Part shown: positions 1 to 10,224 of the stretch, piece by piece | Numbering within the stretch: the stretch's first letter is position 1 | Layout of the letters: each line of letters opens with the position of its first letter | Source of the DNA: Dipteris shenzhenensis | Lineage: Eukaryota; Polypodiophyta; Polypodiopsida; Gleicheniales | Assembly: GCA_047967505.1 (NCBI GenBank) | Contig: CM106539.1 | DNA: 64,000 nucleotides | Strand: one strand, 5' to 3' | Made by a program: the position numbers and the translations under genes | The notes under the pieces: generated by a model | What the model saw: the letters and a program-made list of their open reading frames with translations, nothing else | What the model was told of the DNA's origin: nothing | Database searches by the model: none

Positions 1-200
1 CCATCAATATGTGCAACACCAACGGGGGGTACTGGTTCCGGATCCTCCCCATACATCCGCAAGTGGCGCATGATAATACGACGTTGATGTCGTACTTCTC
101 GCTTGCAATGAGTGCAATGATAGTATAACCTCTCCGTAAGCCACTTCGTGCTCCCGGGCGTTGGTGCATCATCGGATGAGCTTCCACTCGTCCCTTCCAT
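1..200 (-). CDS. CACTA transposase (tnp2-like), exon 1, C1 copy, partial
   Basis: This is the first exon of the C-family transposase, the enzyme that binds and cuts element ends. It starts with ATG at 200 and reads open to the window edge. The equivalent exon in C3 is 207 bp, so only about 7 bp are missing. The product begins MEGTSGSSSDDAPTPG and carries a small Cys/His cluster (CTHC at residues 29-32, then His38 and His46) that looks like a zinc-binding finger, as is usual near the N-terminus of this transposase group. C1 keeps CGA codons where C3 and C4 have TGA, so it is the least damaged exon 1 here. A TATA-poor stretch and the palindrome cluster at 433-532 lie upstream. Whether the remaining exons are intact cannot be seen. 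Confidence 0.8.
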   Translation of the reverse strand, partial: MEGTSGSSSDDAPTPGSTKWLTERLYYHCTHCKREVRHQRRIIMRHLRMYGEDPEPVPPVGVAHID

Positions 201-230
201 CTACACTTATAAAATCACAACATAAGCATG

Positions 231-423
231 AAGAGGAGATATTGACAATTATAAGCATAGCATGTTTGAGCTTCTCTTGAGGCCATATAAAAAAAATGAC
301 ATCGCTATATAGTAAGGATTGAAACAAAAAAGCCTATATAGTAAGGCTATATAGTAAGAGGAGATATTGACAATTATAAGCATAGCATGTTTGAGCTTCA
401 CTTGAGACCATATAAAAAAAATG
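231..423. repeat. Imperfect direct duplication upstream of C1 transposase
   Basis: A segment of about 68 bp beginning AAGAGGAGATATTGAC at 231 recurs at 356-423 with a few changes. A short stretch with degenerate CTATATAG motifs separates the two copies. Other C copies have one unit here, so this is a local duplication in C1. Confidence 0.75.
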
Positions 424-432
424 AACAGTAAG

Positions 433-532
433 CGTCGCTATATAGCGACGCTCTGTTCTGTCGCTCTATAGCGACGTTTTTAATTAAAAACGTCGCTATA
501 TAGTGACGAATAAGTGTCGCTATATAGCAACG
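433..532. promoter_or_regulatory. Internal cluster of the CGTCGCTATATAGCGACG palindrome (C1)
   Basis: Four copies of the 18-bp palindrome lie at about 433-450 (perfect), 459-476, 490-507 and 515-532 (one to two mismatches). The same motif fills both ends of these elements. Here it sits about 230-330 bp upstream of the transposase ATG, and the cluster recurs at this place in C3, C4 and C5. En/Spm TNPA is known to bind short subterminal motifs; autoregulation through these internal copies is my inference. Confidence 0.7.
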
Positions 533-540
533 CTGTGGGT

Positions 541-1205
541 TAAAACCCGAAACGCCGAAACGCACGGCGTTTTGCTCAATCCATTCCCTAATCTCTCAAG
601 TAAGCAACCCAAAATCTCCTCCCACCTATTTTCGATGACCTCCCATCTATTCTAAGCAACCTCCCACTCTATTTTCCACTCCTCACCCTTCTCCTACCTC
701 TTGTACCCCCTCTCTATCCTTTTCCCTCTTTGGTTTCCTGAAATAAAGTTCTTCAAGAGGTGAGTTTGTTTCAACAATGTAGGTTGTTTGTTTGTTAGCT
801 TTAGTTTTGTGAGTGTTTCTTCTTGTATTGCTAAACCTGTAAACTAGTTTTCATGCTTGATTTGAAAGGATTGAAACAAAAAACGAGATTTCAAGAAAGA
901 AAGAAAACTCACCTCTTTTTTCTGTATTTCTCTTCCTTCTCTTTCTCCTTGTCTCCTCAATCTCCTCCTTTCCTTGTCTCCTCAATCTCCTCCCTTCAAG
1001 AAGTTGCTTTTGTAATCTCCTCTTTCCACTAACATCTTATTTGAAAAAATGGGTTGTTTTCTCTCTTTTGTACGTCCAGTCCACTACACCGAGCGGGACA
1101 TACTCTCTCTTTTGTAGGGCCAGTCCACTATACCGAGCGGGACATACTTTTACAGGTAAGTGCTTCCTCTCTTTTCCATTTATTATTTTTGTTATTTGCA
1201 TTGGC
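541..1205 (+). other. Conserved leader between motif cluster and 31-bp palindrome (C1)
   Basis: There is no credible ORF. The stretch is pyrimidine-rich and conserved in all C copies. It holds donor-like sequences (AAGAGGTGAGTTTG near 756 and ACAGGTAAGTGC near 1153). It may be a spliced 5' leader for the plus-strand TNPA-like gene, whose ATG is about 2 kb further on. This is inferred from position and splice-like motifs only. Confidence 0.4.
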
Positions 1206-1236
1206 CTGCAGCTAGCGCCTTAAGCGCTAGCTGCAG
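1206..1236. repeat. 31-bp palindrome with CTGCAGCTAGCGC arms (C1)
   Basis: Perfect 13-bp arms (CTGCAGCTAGCGC and its complement) flank a 5-bp centre. The same palindrome sits at the same place in every C copy, at the border between the leader and the microsatellite spacer. Confidence 0.9.
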
Positions 1237-1239
1237 TGA

Positions 1240-3235
1240 TGGGCGTAGGAACCCTCTCTTCCCCTCTCACTCTTTCCTTCTTCCCCCTTCTCTTTTTCTC
1301 CTTTTTCCCCCTTCTCTTTTTTCCCTCTTCTCTTATTCTCTCTTTCCCCCTTCTCTCTTTCGCCCTCATCTCTTTTCCCTTCTCTCTTTCCTTTCCCTCT
1401 TATTCTCTATTTCCTTTCCCTCTTATTCTCTTATGCTTATGCTTCTCTCATTCCCCCTTCTCTATTTCCCCCTTCTCTCATTCGCATAAGCTCATGCTTA
1501 TGCTCATGCATGAGCATGAGCTTATGCTTAAGTTTCCGCATAAGCTTATGCTTATGCATGAACTTATGCGGAAATAGAGAATGAGAGAAGCTTATGCTTC
1601 TCTCATTCTCTATTTCCGCATAAGCTCCTTCTCTTTTTATGCATAAGCTCCTTCTCTTTTTCCGCATGAGCATAAGCATGAGCTTGAGCTTATGCTTATG
1701 CTTAAGCATAAGCATAAGCATAAGCTCATGCTTATGCTCATACATGAGCATGAGCTTATGCATGAGCTTATGCGGAAATAGAGAATGAGAGAAGCTTATG
1801 CTTATGCTCATTCTCTATTTCCGCATAAGCTCCTTCTCTTTTTCCGCATAAGCTCCTTCTCTTTTTCCGGATGAGCATAAGCATGAGCTTATGCTTATGC
1901 TTATGCTTATGCATAAGCATAAGCATAAGCTCATGCTTATTCTCATGCATGAGCATGAGCTTATGCTTAAGTTTCCGCATAAGCTATGCTTATGCATGAG
2001 CTTATGCAGAAATAGAGAATGACTCATTCTCTATTTCCGCATAAGCTCCTTCTCTTTTTATGCATAAGCTCCTTCTCTTTTTCCGCATGAGCATAAGCTC
2101 ATGCTTATGCTCATGCATGAGCATGAGCTTATGCTTAAGTTTCCGCATAAGCTATGCTTATGCATGAGCTTATGCGGAAATAGAGAATGAGAGAAGCATA
2201 AGCTTCTCTCATTCTCTATTTTTGCATAAGCTCCTTCTCTTTTTATGCATAAGCTCCTTCTCTTTTTCCACATGAGCATAAGCTCATGCTTATGCTCATG
2301 CATGAGCATGAGCTTATGCTTAAGTTTTCGCATAAGCTATGCTTATGCATGAGCTTATCCAGAAATAGAGAATGAGAGAAGCCTATGCTTCTCTCCTTCT
2401 CTATTTCCGCATAAGCTCCTTCTCTTTTTATGCATAAGCTCCTTCTCTTTTTCCGCATGAGCATAAGCATGAGCTTATGCTTATGCTTATGCTTAAGCAT
2501 AAGCATCCGCATAAGCTCATGCTTATGCTCATACATGAGCATGAGCTTATGCGGAAATAGAGAATGAGAGAAGCTTATGCGGAAACTCATTCTCTATTTC
2601 CGCATAAGCTCCTTCTCTTTTTCCGCATGAGCTTCCACATGAGTTTATGCTTATTTTCATGAGTGAGCATGCGCTTATGCTCATGTTTCCGCATAAGCTC
2701 ATGCTTATGCGTGAGCTTATGCGGAAATAGAGAATGAGAGAAGCATAAGCTCATTCTCTATTTCCGCATAAGCTCCTTCTCTATTTCTGATGCCTATGCT
2801 TTCCGCATAAGCATAAGCATAAGCTCATGCTTATGCTCATGCATGAGCATGAGCTTATGCTCAAGTTTCCGCATAAGCTCATGCTTATGCATGAGCTTAT
2901 TCGGAAATAGAGAATGATAGAAGCTTATGCGGAAACTCATTCTCTATTTCCGCATAAGCTCCTTCTCTATTTCCGATGCCTTCTCTCCTTCTCTATTTTC
3001 GATGCCTTCTCTCCTTCTTTCCGCGGAAACTCCTTCTCTATTTCCGATGCCTTCTCTCCTTCTCTATTTTCCCTCATCTCTTTCCCCTTCTCTATTTCCC
3101 CCTTCTCTCATTCTCTATTTCCTCATTCTCATTCTTTTCTTTCCTTTCCATCTTCTTTCCCTCTTTCCTTTCCCTCTTCTTTCCTTTCCCTCTTCTTTCT
3201 TCTTGCCTATGCCTATGCCTATGAGAATGCTTATG
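1240..3235. repeat. CATAAGC/CATGAGC microsatellite spacer (C1)
   Basis: About 2 kb is built from 6-7 bp words (CATAAGC, CATGAGC, GCTTATG) mixed with blocks such as AATAGAGAATGAGAGAAG and TTCTCTATTTCCGC. The blocks occur in both orientations, so the DNA is rich in hairpins. The first 200 bp and last 250 bp are pyrimidine-rich (CCCTTCTCT). Open frames here are by-products of the short repeat unit. The tract separates the two divergent genes. Confidence 0.9.
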
Positions 3236-3271
3236 TTTGTTTTTTTGTTTTTTGTTTTCGTGTTTGTGTCT

Positions 3272-4826
3272 ATGTTAGACATGGGATCACGTCGCTCATC
3301 CGACGAGTACGGACAGCCTCACAGGAGGAGAGCTCACGATCTATATGCTCCAGAGGACTTTGATTCCTCTCAGGCGACTACCCCGAGGACTACCCCTGGT
3401 CCGACTCCTCTCGGTCTCAGCACTGCGACTACCCCTGGTCCGACCCCTCTTCCACGTAGCACTGCGACTACCCCTCGGGGAACTCCTTTGCTAGCCGCGC
3501 ATGGCTTTGTCGGGAGTGCCGACGAGTTTGTAGCGCAGATGAGCGATGAGGAGGCAGCGAGATTCTTCTCTCTGCTCTCTCAGAGGACCTCCGCAATAAC
3601 TTCCCCTACACCGACGGGTGGACGTACTGCCCAGCCATCCCCTCGCACCCCTTCGACTGCGGGATCATCACCTGTGCATGCCTCCCGCAAGGGAAGGAAG
3701 AGTAGGATGGGCGGCTCATGTTGTGCTTACTCAGGAGATGTAGACGAGTCAGCACACTCATGCTCCTTCAGGTCTCCACTTGGTCCGGAGACACAGTATC
3801 AGTCAGGTCCCTTTCCCTCTCCTACTCCCACTGCTACTCCTCGCTCCGGAAGCAGTCGCGCAGCTTCCACTCCTTTAGACTCTGCTACCGTTAGTCCCCC
3901 TTACTCATCAGGGGATCTCTCCTATCAAATCACATCTGGCGGAGAGATAATAGAAGATAAAAAGGGCAAAGCAGTGATGGCCACCATGAGGAGGTTGATG
4001 AGTCATCACTTCAAGAGTGGCATAAATACCGATTGGCGGTATCAAGATGCTCAAAAGAAGCAGGCGGTGATCGATGAGTTAAAACAAAGATACCCTAATC
4101 TGCCAAATGTGGAGTTTAATGACAATTATATGCGAGAGCGCATGGGTTTGGTCCTAAAGCATCGTAGATCAACCTTGCATACTTTCATTACAAAGGGGTT
4201 GGCTAAACCCAGCTGGGCAGACAAAGCTGATTGGAAGTACTTCAAGAAGCAACATAGGGACCATCCCGAAACGTTCGAGGGTCAGAGGAGGGCTGTGAAG
4301 AGACGGCTGGACGTTGTAGGTACTTCGCACTTTGGTGCAGGTGGATGGTATGCGTTCGAGGCAACCGTGGTAAGTCTACTTCTTTCCATTTAATGTATTG
4401 TTCTATTTGTTTTACTTACATATTACATGCACTTTAGCTAACTCTAACTCTCGTAAATTGGATCCACAGCAAGCTGCGATGGGTCGTCTTCCTACGGATG
4501 CAAAGACGCGGCGCGCATTTCGGATAGGAACAAAGCCGTGGTTCATTGAGCAAGAGGCAATGGGAGCGACAGTCGATTGGGCTGAGGTGGCTGCTCGCAT
4601 GGTATAAGTTTACTCCTACTTGTAATCTCACTTTTTAATTTAAGTTCCAATCTAATTTTCGATTTATATGGTTCACTCTTAGGGTCAAAGCTCAAGCGTC
4701 CCATCATCGAAGGCGAGCGATCAACAGGGGCAAGGATCGGACGCACGTGCCGAGGACGAGGGAGAAGACACAGGTGTCGAGGACCAAGGAACAGGCCAAC
4801 AAGACGAAGATGATTCGGATGAGTAG
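3272..4826 (+). CDS. TNPA-like DNA-binding protein of C1 (Transposase_24-type), intact
   Basis: This is the second gene of the CACTA element, probably the accessory DNA-binding factor that works with the transposase. I read three exons, 3272-4369, 4470-4601 and 4683-4826, with GTAAGT/CAG, GTATAAG/TTAG borders, all in phase, giving about 457 residues. ATG at 3272 (MLDMGSRRSS) is kept in all copies; the longer open frame upstream is microsatellite. Residues about 40-110 and 130-230 are Thr/Ser/Pro-rich and low-complexity. Residues about 255-365 form the conserved part, with MRRLMSHHF, QRYPNLPNVEF, KHRRSTL, then SHFGAGGWYAFEA, like Transposase_24 (PF03004). The last exon is acidic (ends DEDDSDE). 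It is the only TNPA-like copy of this family here without a stop or frameshift. The family assignment rests on motif memory. Confidence 0.75.
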
Positions 4827-5316
4827 TGGTAGTAGCATTTTGTATATCCGCTCGTTTGAGCAATTTTGTATCGCCCTTTCACAGGGTAATTTTGTTACAA
4901 ACACTGTTGTATATGTATATGCATTTTTTCCTCATCATTTCACAAGAACAATTTTGTATCACCTTGCAAGCAAGGGAAATTTTGTTATAAAAAACTTTCT
5001 TTTGTAATTACAAAAAAAAAAAGGATTAGTGGGGCTAAACACGGCCAAAAGGAAGCCCTGTTTAGCCCCACTAACCCTTTTTTTTTTCTTCTGTTAATCG
5101 TCGCTATATAGCGACGTTTACCAGTGTCGCTATATAGCGACGATTAACAGTGTCGCTATATAGCGACGTTTGCATTATATAGCGACGGTTTATAGCGACG
5201 CTCCTTTTCCGATGCTTTTAGCGACTTTTATAGCGACCTTTGCACCCGTGAAAAAAAAAAATTTAGTGTAAAAAGCATCCGTATTTCCGTCGGAAAATGG
5301 CCTATGCCTTGTAGTG
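4827..5316. promoter_or_regulatory. Subterminal region A of C1: hairpin, palindrome cluster, terminus
   Basis: Short inverted units around TTTCACAGGGTAATTTTG and AAGCAAGGGAAATTTTG lie at 4870-5000. A hairpin at 5012-5088 pairs ATTAGTGGGGCTAAACA with its complement between A and T runs; it could stop transcription or mark the end. Three good CGTCGCTATATAGCGACG copies and two decayed ones lie at 5099-5200. The region ends in the terminus GTAGTG at 5316. The same order occurs in C3, C4 and C5. Confidence 0.7.
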
Positions 5317-8300
5317 TTGGATTATGCCACAATAATCATCCATGGCTCCATTGGCTCCCTCAAAGCTAGCAATGACACCGCAATCTTGTGTGTTTCTCTT
5401 ATCATCAATCCGTTGTGTTTGAAAATGCTTGCCCTCACACCATATAGCATTGAACATAGTGCACTACACCAAGAAAGAATCAATTAAATAAGCAATCTAA
5501 ATTATAAAAAGCTCCTAACTTATGCATAACATTCTATATACCGACCTTGCTCATGCATCCCCTAGCATACTCCCATTCTTCCATTGTGATATGCATCCCC
5601 TCGTCTTTCTCTGCTTTCTCCATTTCATCAAGTAGCCAATCCACATGAATATCCTTTGAAAGTGCTCTTAGATACTGAGGGTATGGCACACGAGATCCGT
5701 GGTGTGTACGAAAGAGGGCCCTTTCTTCTTGTCTTCTTGCCTTTGCATCCTCGTATCTTGTCACCCATCTTTTCATCACATCACTATTAAGCACGCAAAA
5801 GAGGTTGATACTATTATGCAACTCCGTGTCTATAACTTTGTTGCGTCCTTTTCCTTGAGGCACAATAGAGGTCATCCTTAGGTCTTCATCATCTCTCCAT
5901 AGTTGTGGGAGAGATCTATCCACATCAACAAGAAACTCAGAAATATATACAAGTGACTCTTGTACCAACCAACCCTCGGCCATGCTACCTTCGGGTCTTG
6001 CATTTTGTCTCACGAAGCCCTTCAAGGTCTTCATGAAGTGCTCGAGGAAGAACAACCATCGTGCATGTATAGTACCGCATATAGCAATCTCATCCACCAA
6101 ATGTACTATGAGATGTAGTTGGCTTGTGAGAATAGAACGTGGAAATGTCTCCTCCACTAAACAAACCGCCTCCACTGACATAACTCGAGCATTCTCAAGC
6201 ATGGTGGGATCTATTTCCTTTTAGCTCACATACCTCACAAGCTCGCCCATCTTGTAAATACAATCTTTCACGTCCTTTGATGCACTACGTGAAATGCTAG
6301 TAGGTAGTATGAACTGAACCCGCGAGGAGGTGGGTGATTAGTTGCTTATAGCTATTCACTCACACATTTGAAAGGAAAAAGATATTATGCATATAAAATA
6401 CTTACTTGGAGCATCTTGTGCCAATCATGAGATTTCAAGCCATATAATTGCTCTACACCTCTTTTCTTGCTCTTTGTAAAGGCTCCCTTCAAACACCTCA
6501 TGCATCTAGTGGGAGTACGAATTGTAGTAATAGCGCGCTTCACCGTCGCCATCTCTAGCTTTGATAACATCCACGGTGCATGAGGTAAAAAAACATGCCC
6601 ATTTGGTCTCTCTTGAGGCCAAGCTTCACGCATCCTCCCTGTGGTACGTAGATCCTCCCTTATGCCTGCCAAATGTCGTGTCCCATTCAAATGCTCCCAA
6701 ATGGTAGATGCCACATTCTTGAAGATATGCATGGGATCGAGCAGGTGATTGATCTTGAGGTGGTACCAATATGGTAAACGATAAAAGATGGAGTATCTAA
6801 ACAAAATAAAGTGTTAGCGTGCAATCTTTACTTTCAACCAATATAGCCAATCTTTACTTCCAGCCAATAGTTACAAACCCTTATCGGCTCATGCCAAGTG
6901 GTGGAGGAGTTGTGGAACCGTCCCAAATTCTCATCCAATCTCCCGCAGTGAGTGATTGTGGGAGGACTTCATTCCAAGGGGCAACATATCTAGGATGATC
7001 AGGTGGGAGAAATCGATCGTGATTCTCATAGATGACCTTATTCAATGCATCTTCCCGTGAGGCAACTAGCGAAGACCACAAACAGGACATGCATGGTAAC
7101 CCGATGTAGTGAGACCTGAACAATAGATGCAATTAAGAGTGGAAGGTGGGTTTAGGGTGCCACGTCCTTTGCCTATTCATAATTAAAAAATACAATGCTT
7201 ACCTGAACACTCGCCATAGCCTGGAAAGTCATGCATCATCCACATCAAGACTGCTTTGCAGTTGAAGTCTCGTGATGAGGGAGGCCTGCTCACATCATGC
7301 ACCTTGATACCTCTCCAAAGTATCTCTAGCTCATCAATCAAAGGCTCCAAATAAACATCAGGGTTTTTGACTTTATGTTTCCCTGGAATTAGAAGGGATA
7401 GTATGACATGTCCTTTCTTAATAGCCATAGAGGGTGGAAGATTGTAATTCACCAATACCACTAGCCATACACTGTAAGACGTGCTTTTGAGACCAAATGG
7501 GTTCACACCGTCCATACCAAATCCAAGTCTCAAGCTCCTAGGTTCTTCCTTGAAGCTTGGCCATGTGTCTTCAATACGCTTCCACGCAGGAGAGTCCACG
7601 GGAGTTCTCCACTTGCCATCGGTTGATCGATGGGAGGAATGCCATGACATGAGCTCTGCAATGGATTTGCACTTGAACATATGTTGGATGCAAGGGATTA
7701 TGGGAAAATGTCGCAATACCTTACGAGGCACGTCCAAGGTTTTGAGATCTGCTCTATATCTTGCCTCTCCACAAGTGGACACTCTCTTGCATCCTTATGT
7801 AGTCCACGAAACAAAACACAATCGTTGACACATGCATGGATGTGCTTGTAATGTAATCCTCCAAGAGAGGTCACATGTTGCCTTGCCATATCTCTTGAGG
7901 TCGGTAATTTATTCTCCCTTGGAAGCATTTTACACAATAGCCTGCACGTGAAGACCATAAATGAGGAAAAGCATTCGAGTAATTGACCCACGCGCATAAT
8001 TCACCATGTTTGCAAAATCGACTTTAAAGCTTACTTGAGTTATGCATTTAAACTTGCATTGCTCCATCCATAGATGGTTTGCAAGTTTAGTAACTCAAGG
8101 GAGGCACGTAGAACAGAGAATGTGTACCCCTCAAACAGTGGAGTCGATGCTGCGGTAAAAAGATCATCCTGCTCCATGCTATTATCCCTCCCTTGATGGA
8201 CATATAAATCCCGCACCATATCATCAAACACCTCCTCCTCCACGGCTTCATGAGGTAATGGCGGAGGGCTACTATCACCATCACTCCATGCATCCGTAAC

Positions 8301-8597
8301 GGTCCCTCCTGACGATCCCACCTCATATCGCCGATGCTTCGCCTCCTCACGACGGGCATAGGGTAACATGTGCGGGTGTGGCACTGCATCCTGTATCAAA
8401 TTAAAACGAGATCATAGCTCAAACATATGAACACCCATAGGTATCTCAATCAACCTTAACTTACAAACCCTTACCTTGTTTACGGTCACATCCCATTCTC
8501 CATACTTTGAGATATGATTGAGCGTAATCCTGCGTGCACGATACATGTTTCCTCGACATCGATCACACAGACATTTGATTTTTTGCTCCAACCACAT
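5317..8597 (-). pseudogene. D1 transposase (tnp2/DUF4218/DUF4216), interrupted
   Basis: The coding segments run right to left. Exon 1 (about 8475-8597, ATG at 8597) has a Cys cluster, CLCDRC, matching the finger of the C family. An acidic exon follows at about 8044-8390. The main Transposase_21 exon (about 7202-7944) has MDGVNPFGL and MHDFPGYGEC. Next come a segment at about 6881-7132, one at 6400-6804 with INHLLDPMHIFKNV, and a short FILP exon near 6230-6330. The DUF4218 exon (about 5547-6202) has LHLIVHLVDE and FMKTLKGFVRQNARPEGSM. DUF4216 begins at 5317-5460 and stops at the C1 junction in ..DDYCGI. The frame changes near 7765 inside the cysteine motif, so at least one indel is present besides the C1 insertion. 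The rest of the gene should lie left of the window. Confidence 0.8.
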
Positions 8598-8887
8598 TTC
8601 GCGATGGTGGATACGGAGGGATACGGACTGTTAAACGCACTGTTAAACGCTCTGTTAGACGCGTCTATAGACGCGCAAATCAGACGGGTCTATAGACGCG
8701 CTCTGACAAAGCCTCTTTTTTCTTTCCCTTTCTTCTCAGCTCATCAGTAATAGATTTGTTTCCTTTTTTCCAGTTCAACATGTGGCCAGGAAGTGCTTCT
8801 AGCTGACCTGATCCACGGGAATCTATTTGGAAGGACTTATATAAACTTTTCGGGCACCCTCCTAGTCCTGCGGAGTTATACAGGTAT
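8598..8887. promoter_or_regulatory. D1 divergent promoter region with GCGTCTATAGACGC palindromes
   Basis: The palindrome GCGTCTATAGACGC lies at 8661-8674 and a near copy at 8687-8700. It sits 64 bp upstream of the transposase ATG and about 190 bp before the ATG of the plus-strand gene. The same word recurs in the right subterminal array of D1, repeating the C-family arrangement. Unlike the C copies, this spacer has no microsatellite. Confidence 0.6.
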
Positions 8888-10224
8888 ATGACGGGTACCC
8901 TTAACACTCCCCAGGAGTCGGCACTACAGACTCCGAGCCACCCCACACCGCCTGAGATCACCCAAGCGGAGTCAGCACAGCCGTCTTATGCCCCTTCCCC
9001 CGTACCGTCTTATGCCCCTTCCCCCATGCCGTCTTATGTCCCTTCTGCCATCCCGTCTTATGCCCCTTCCCCCATGCCGTCAGGAGGTCCTTCTATCTCG
9101 GCGAGCCGTCAACGTACTCCCCAGCCGTCGAGACTCGGTTCTCCAACTACGAGTGGTCAGCATAGTCCCGTGCAATCCCCAGCTACGAGTGGCCAGCGTA
9201 CGAGCTCGATACGACAGGGTAGCAGGCGTAGTAGCAGGGAGAGCGGTGGCGGATGCATGGCACAGTGCTTTGGGCCATGTGGCGGTGAGGAGGAGGATGA
9301 TTCAGATGATTTAGACATGCCTCTGGGTGATGGTACGATTTATTATGACATCACTCAGACAGGAGGCATCTTGATGGATGCGTGGGGGAAGGACATCATG
9401 GCCTTCATGCGCTCTGTAATTGCTAACAATTCCAGAGATTGCTTTATCCACTATAAAGACCACCCAAAGAGGTTGGCTAATGAGACCCTCGCTACTGTTC
9501 GCTCTAGGTATCCTAACCCCCCCAATCGCCAGTTCACAGATAAATGGGGGAAGTCAAAGATTGTTACGATACTTAGCAATAAAAGATCTTCGCTTAAGAG
9601 GCAGGCACTAGCGGAGCTTGCCAGGCTTGAGGCAGGTCAACCTCCAAGGGGCCCGCCCCACACCGCTCACAAGCGTGAGTGGAAGAAGGAAATGAAGTCA
9701 GCGAGGGAGGACCCCAGTCTGCAGCACGTGGAGGCACGGAGGATCCAGATGGAGGAATATGGAAGCGCGCATTTTGGAGCAGGGGGTGTTGAATCATGGG
9801 AGGCCCTATTTGTAAGTATCGATCTCAAATTATATTGCTTATGTAGTTTATTAGGAGGTTGGTTGTTTCTTGGTACTAATCCCTCCACAAAGTGTGTCGC
9901 GGTCATGCAGCTTGAGATCGTGGGCAGATACCCTACTCTAGTGGAGACAGCCTACCACCGCCACCATCGCAGAGGAGATACATGGAGGCACTTCTATGAT
10001 GACGGGTTGATTACTGAGGAGCAGTATACCCGAGCTACTGGACAGGCCCCCCAAGTATTTGAAAGTAATTAAATAATGCCAAAATTATAAGTAAAGATTT
10101 GATTTTTCATACATTGATATATGTTGTCCCTTGTTTATAGGCCCATGCACAAGACGACGAGGAAGACGAGGAAGGAGGTGTAGAAGGGAGCGCAGAAGGG
10201 AGCGTGGAAGGCAGCGAGGATTAG
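8888..10224 (+). CDS. D1 TNPA-like protein (Transposase_24-type)
   Basis: This is the D1 counterpart of the C1 accessory gene. ATG at 8888 opens exon 1 (8888-9811), followed by GTAAGTATCG, an acceptor ATGCAG and exon 2 from 9911 to about 10064. Exon 3 starts at 10141 after TTATAG. Residues about 25-70 hold a repeat of seven to eight residues, SYAPSPMP. Residues about 70-125 are Ser/Arg-rich and about 135-145 acidic. The conserved half has RYPNPPNRQF, SNKRSSLKRQ and SAHFGAGGVESWEALF, then exon 2 has EIVGRYPTLVETAYHRHH, all typical of Transposase_24. The acidic frame of exon 3 (EEDEEGG, stop at 10222) matches the acidic tail of C1. The visible donor GTAATT at 10065 would shift out of that frame by one base, so the 3' join is uncertain or carries a small lesion. 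Confidence 0.65.

Larger units (their letters stand above)
1..5316 (-). mobile_element. CACTA transposon copy C1 (inverted, left part outside window)
   Basis: The right end reads as the reverse complement of CACTACAAGGCATAGGCC, the terminus (A) that also starts copies C3, C4 and C5. The opposite terminus lies outside the window. Inside are, from left to right, transposase exon 1 on the minus strand, a palindromic motif cluster, a leader, a 31-bp palindrome, a microsatellite spacer, and an intact TNPA-like gene on the plus strand. The base after 5316 continues the DUF4216 part of a different CACTA family (D1), so C1 inserted into D1. The target duplication cannot be tested because the other junction is not visible. 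Confidence 0.9.

Noticed and set aside
1437-2590. Many ORFs of 60-125 codons in the spacers (also 24199-24942, 39782-41277, 51152-51935)
   Set aside because: They translate 6-7 bp repeat words (KHKHKLMLM, SHSLFPHK) and are open in several frames on both strands.
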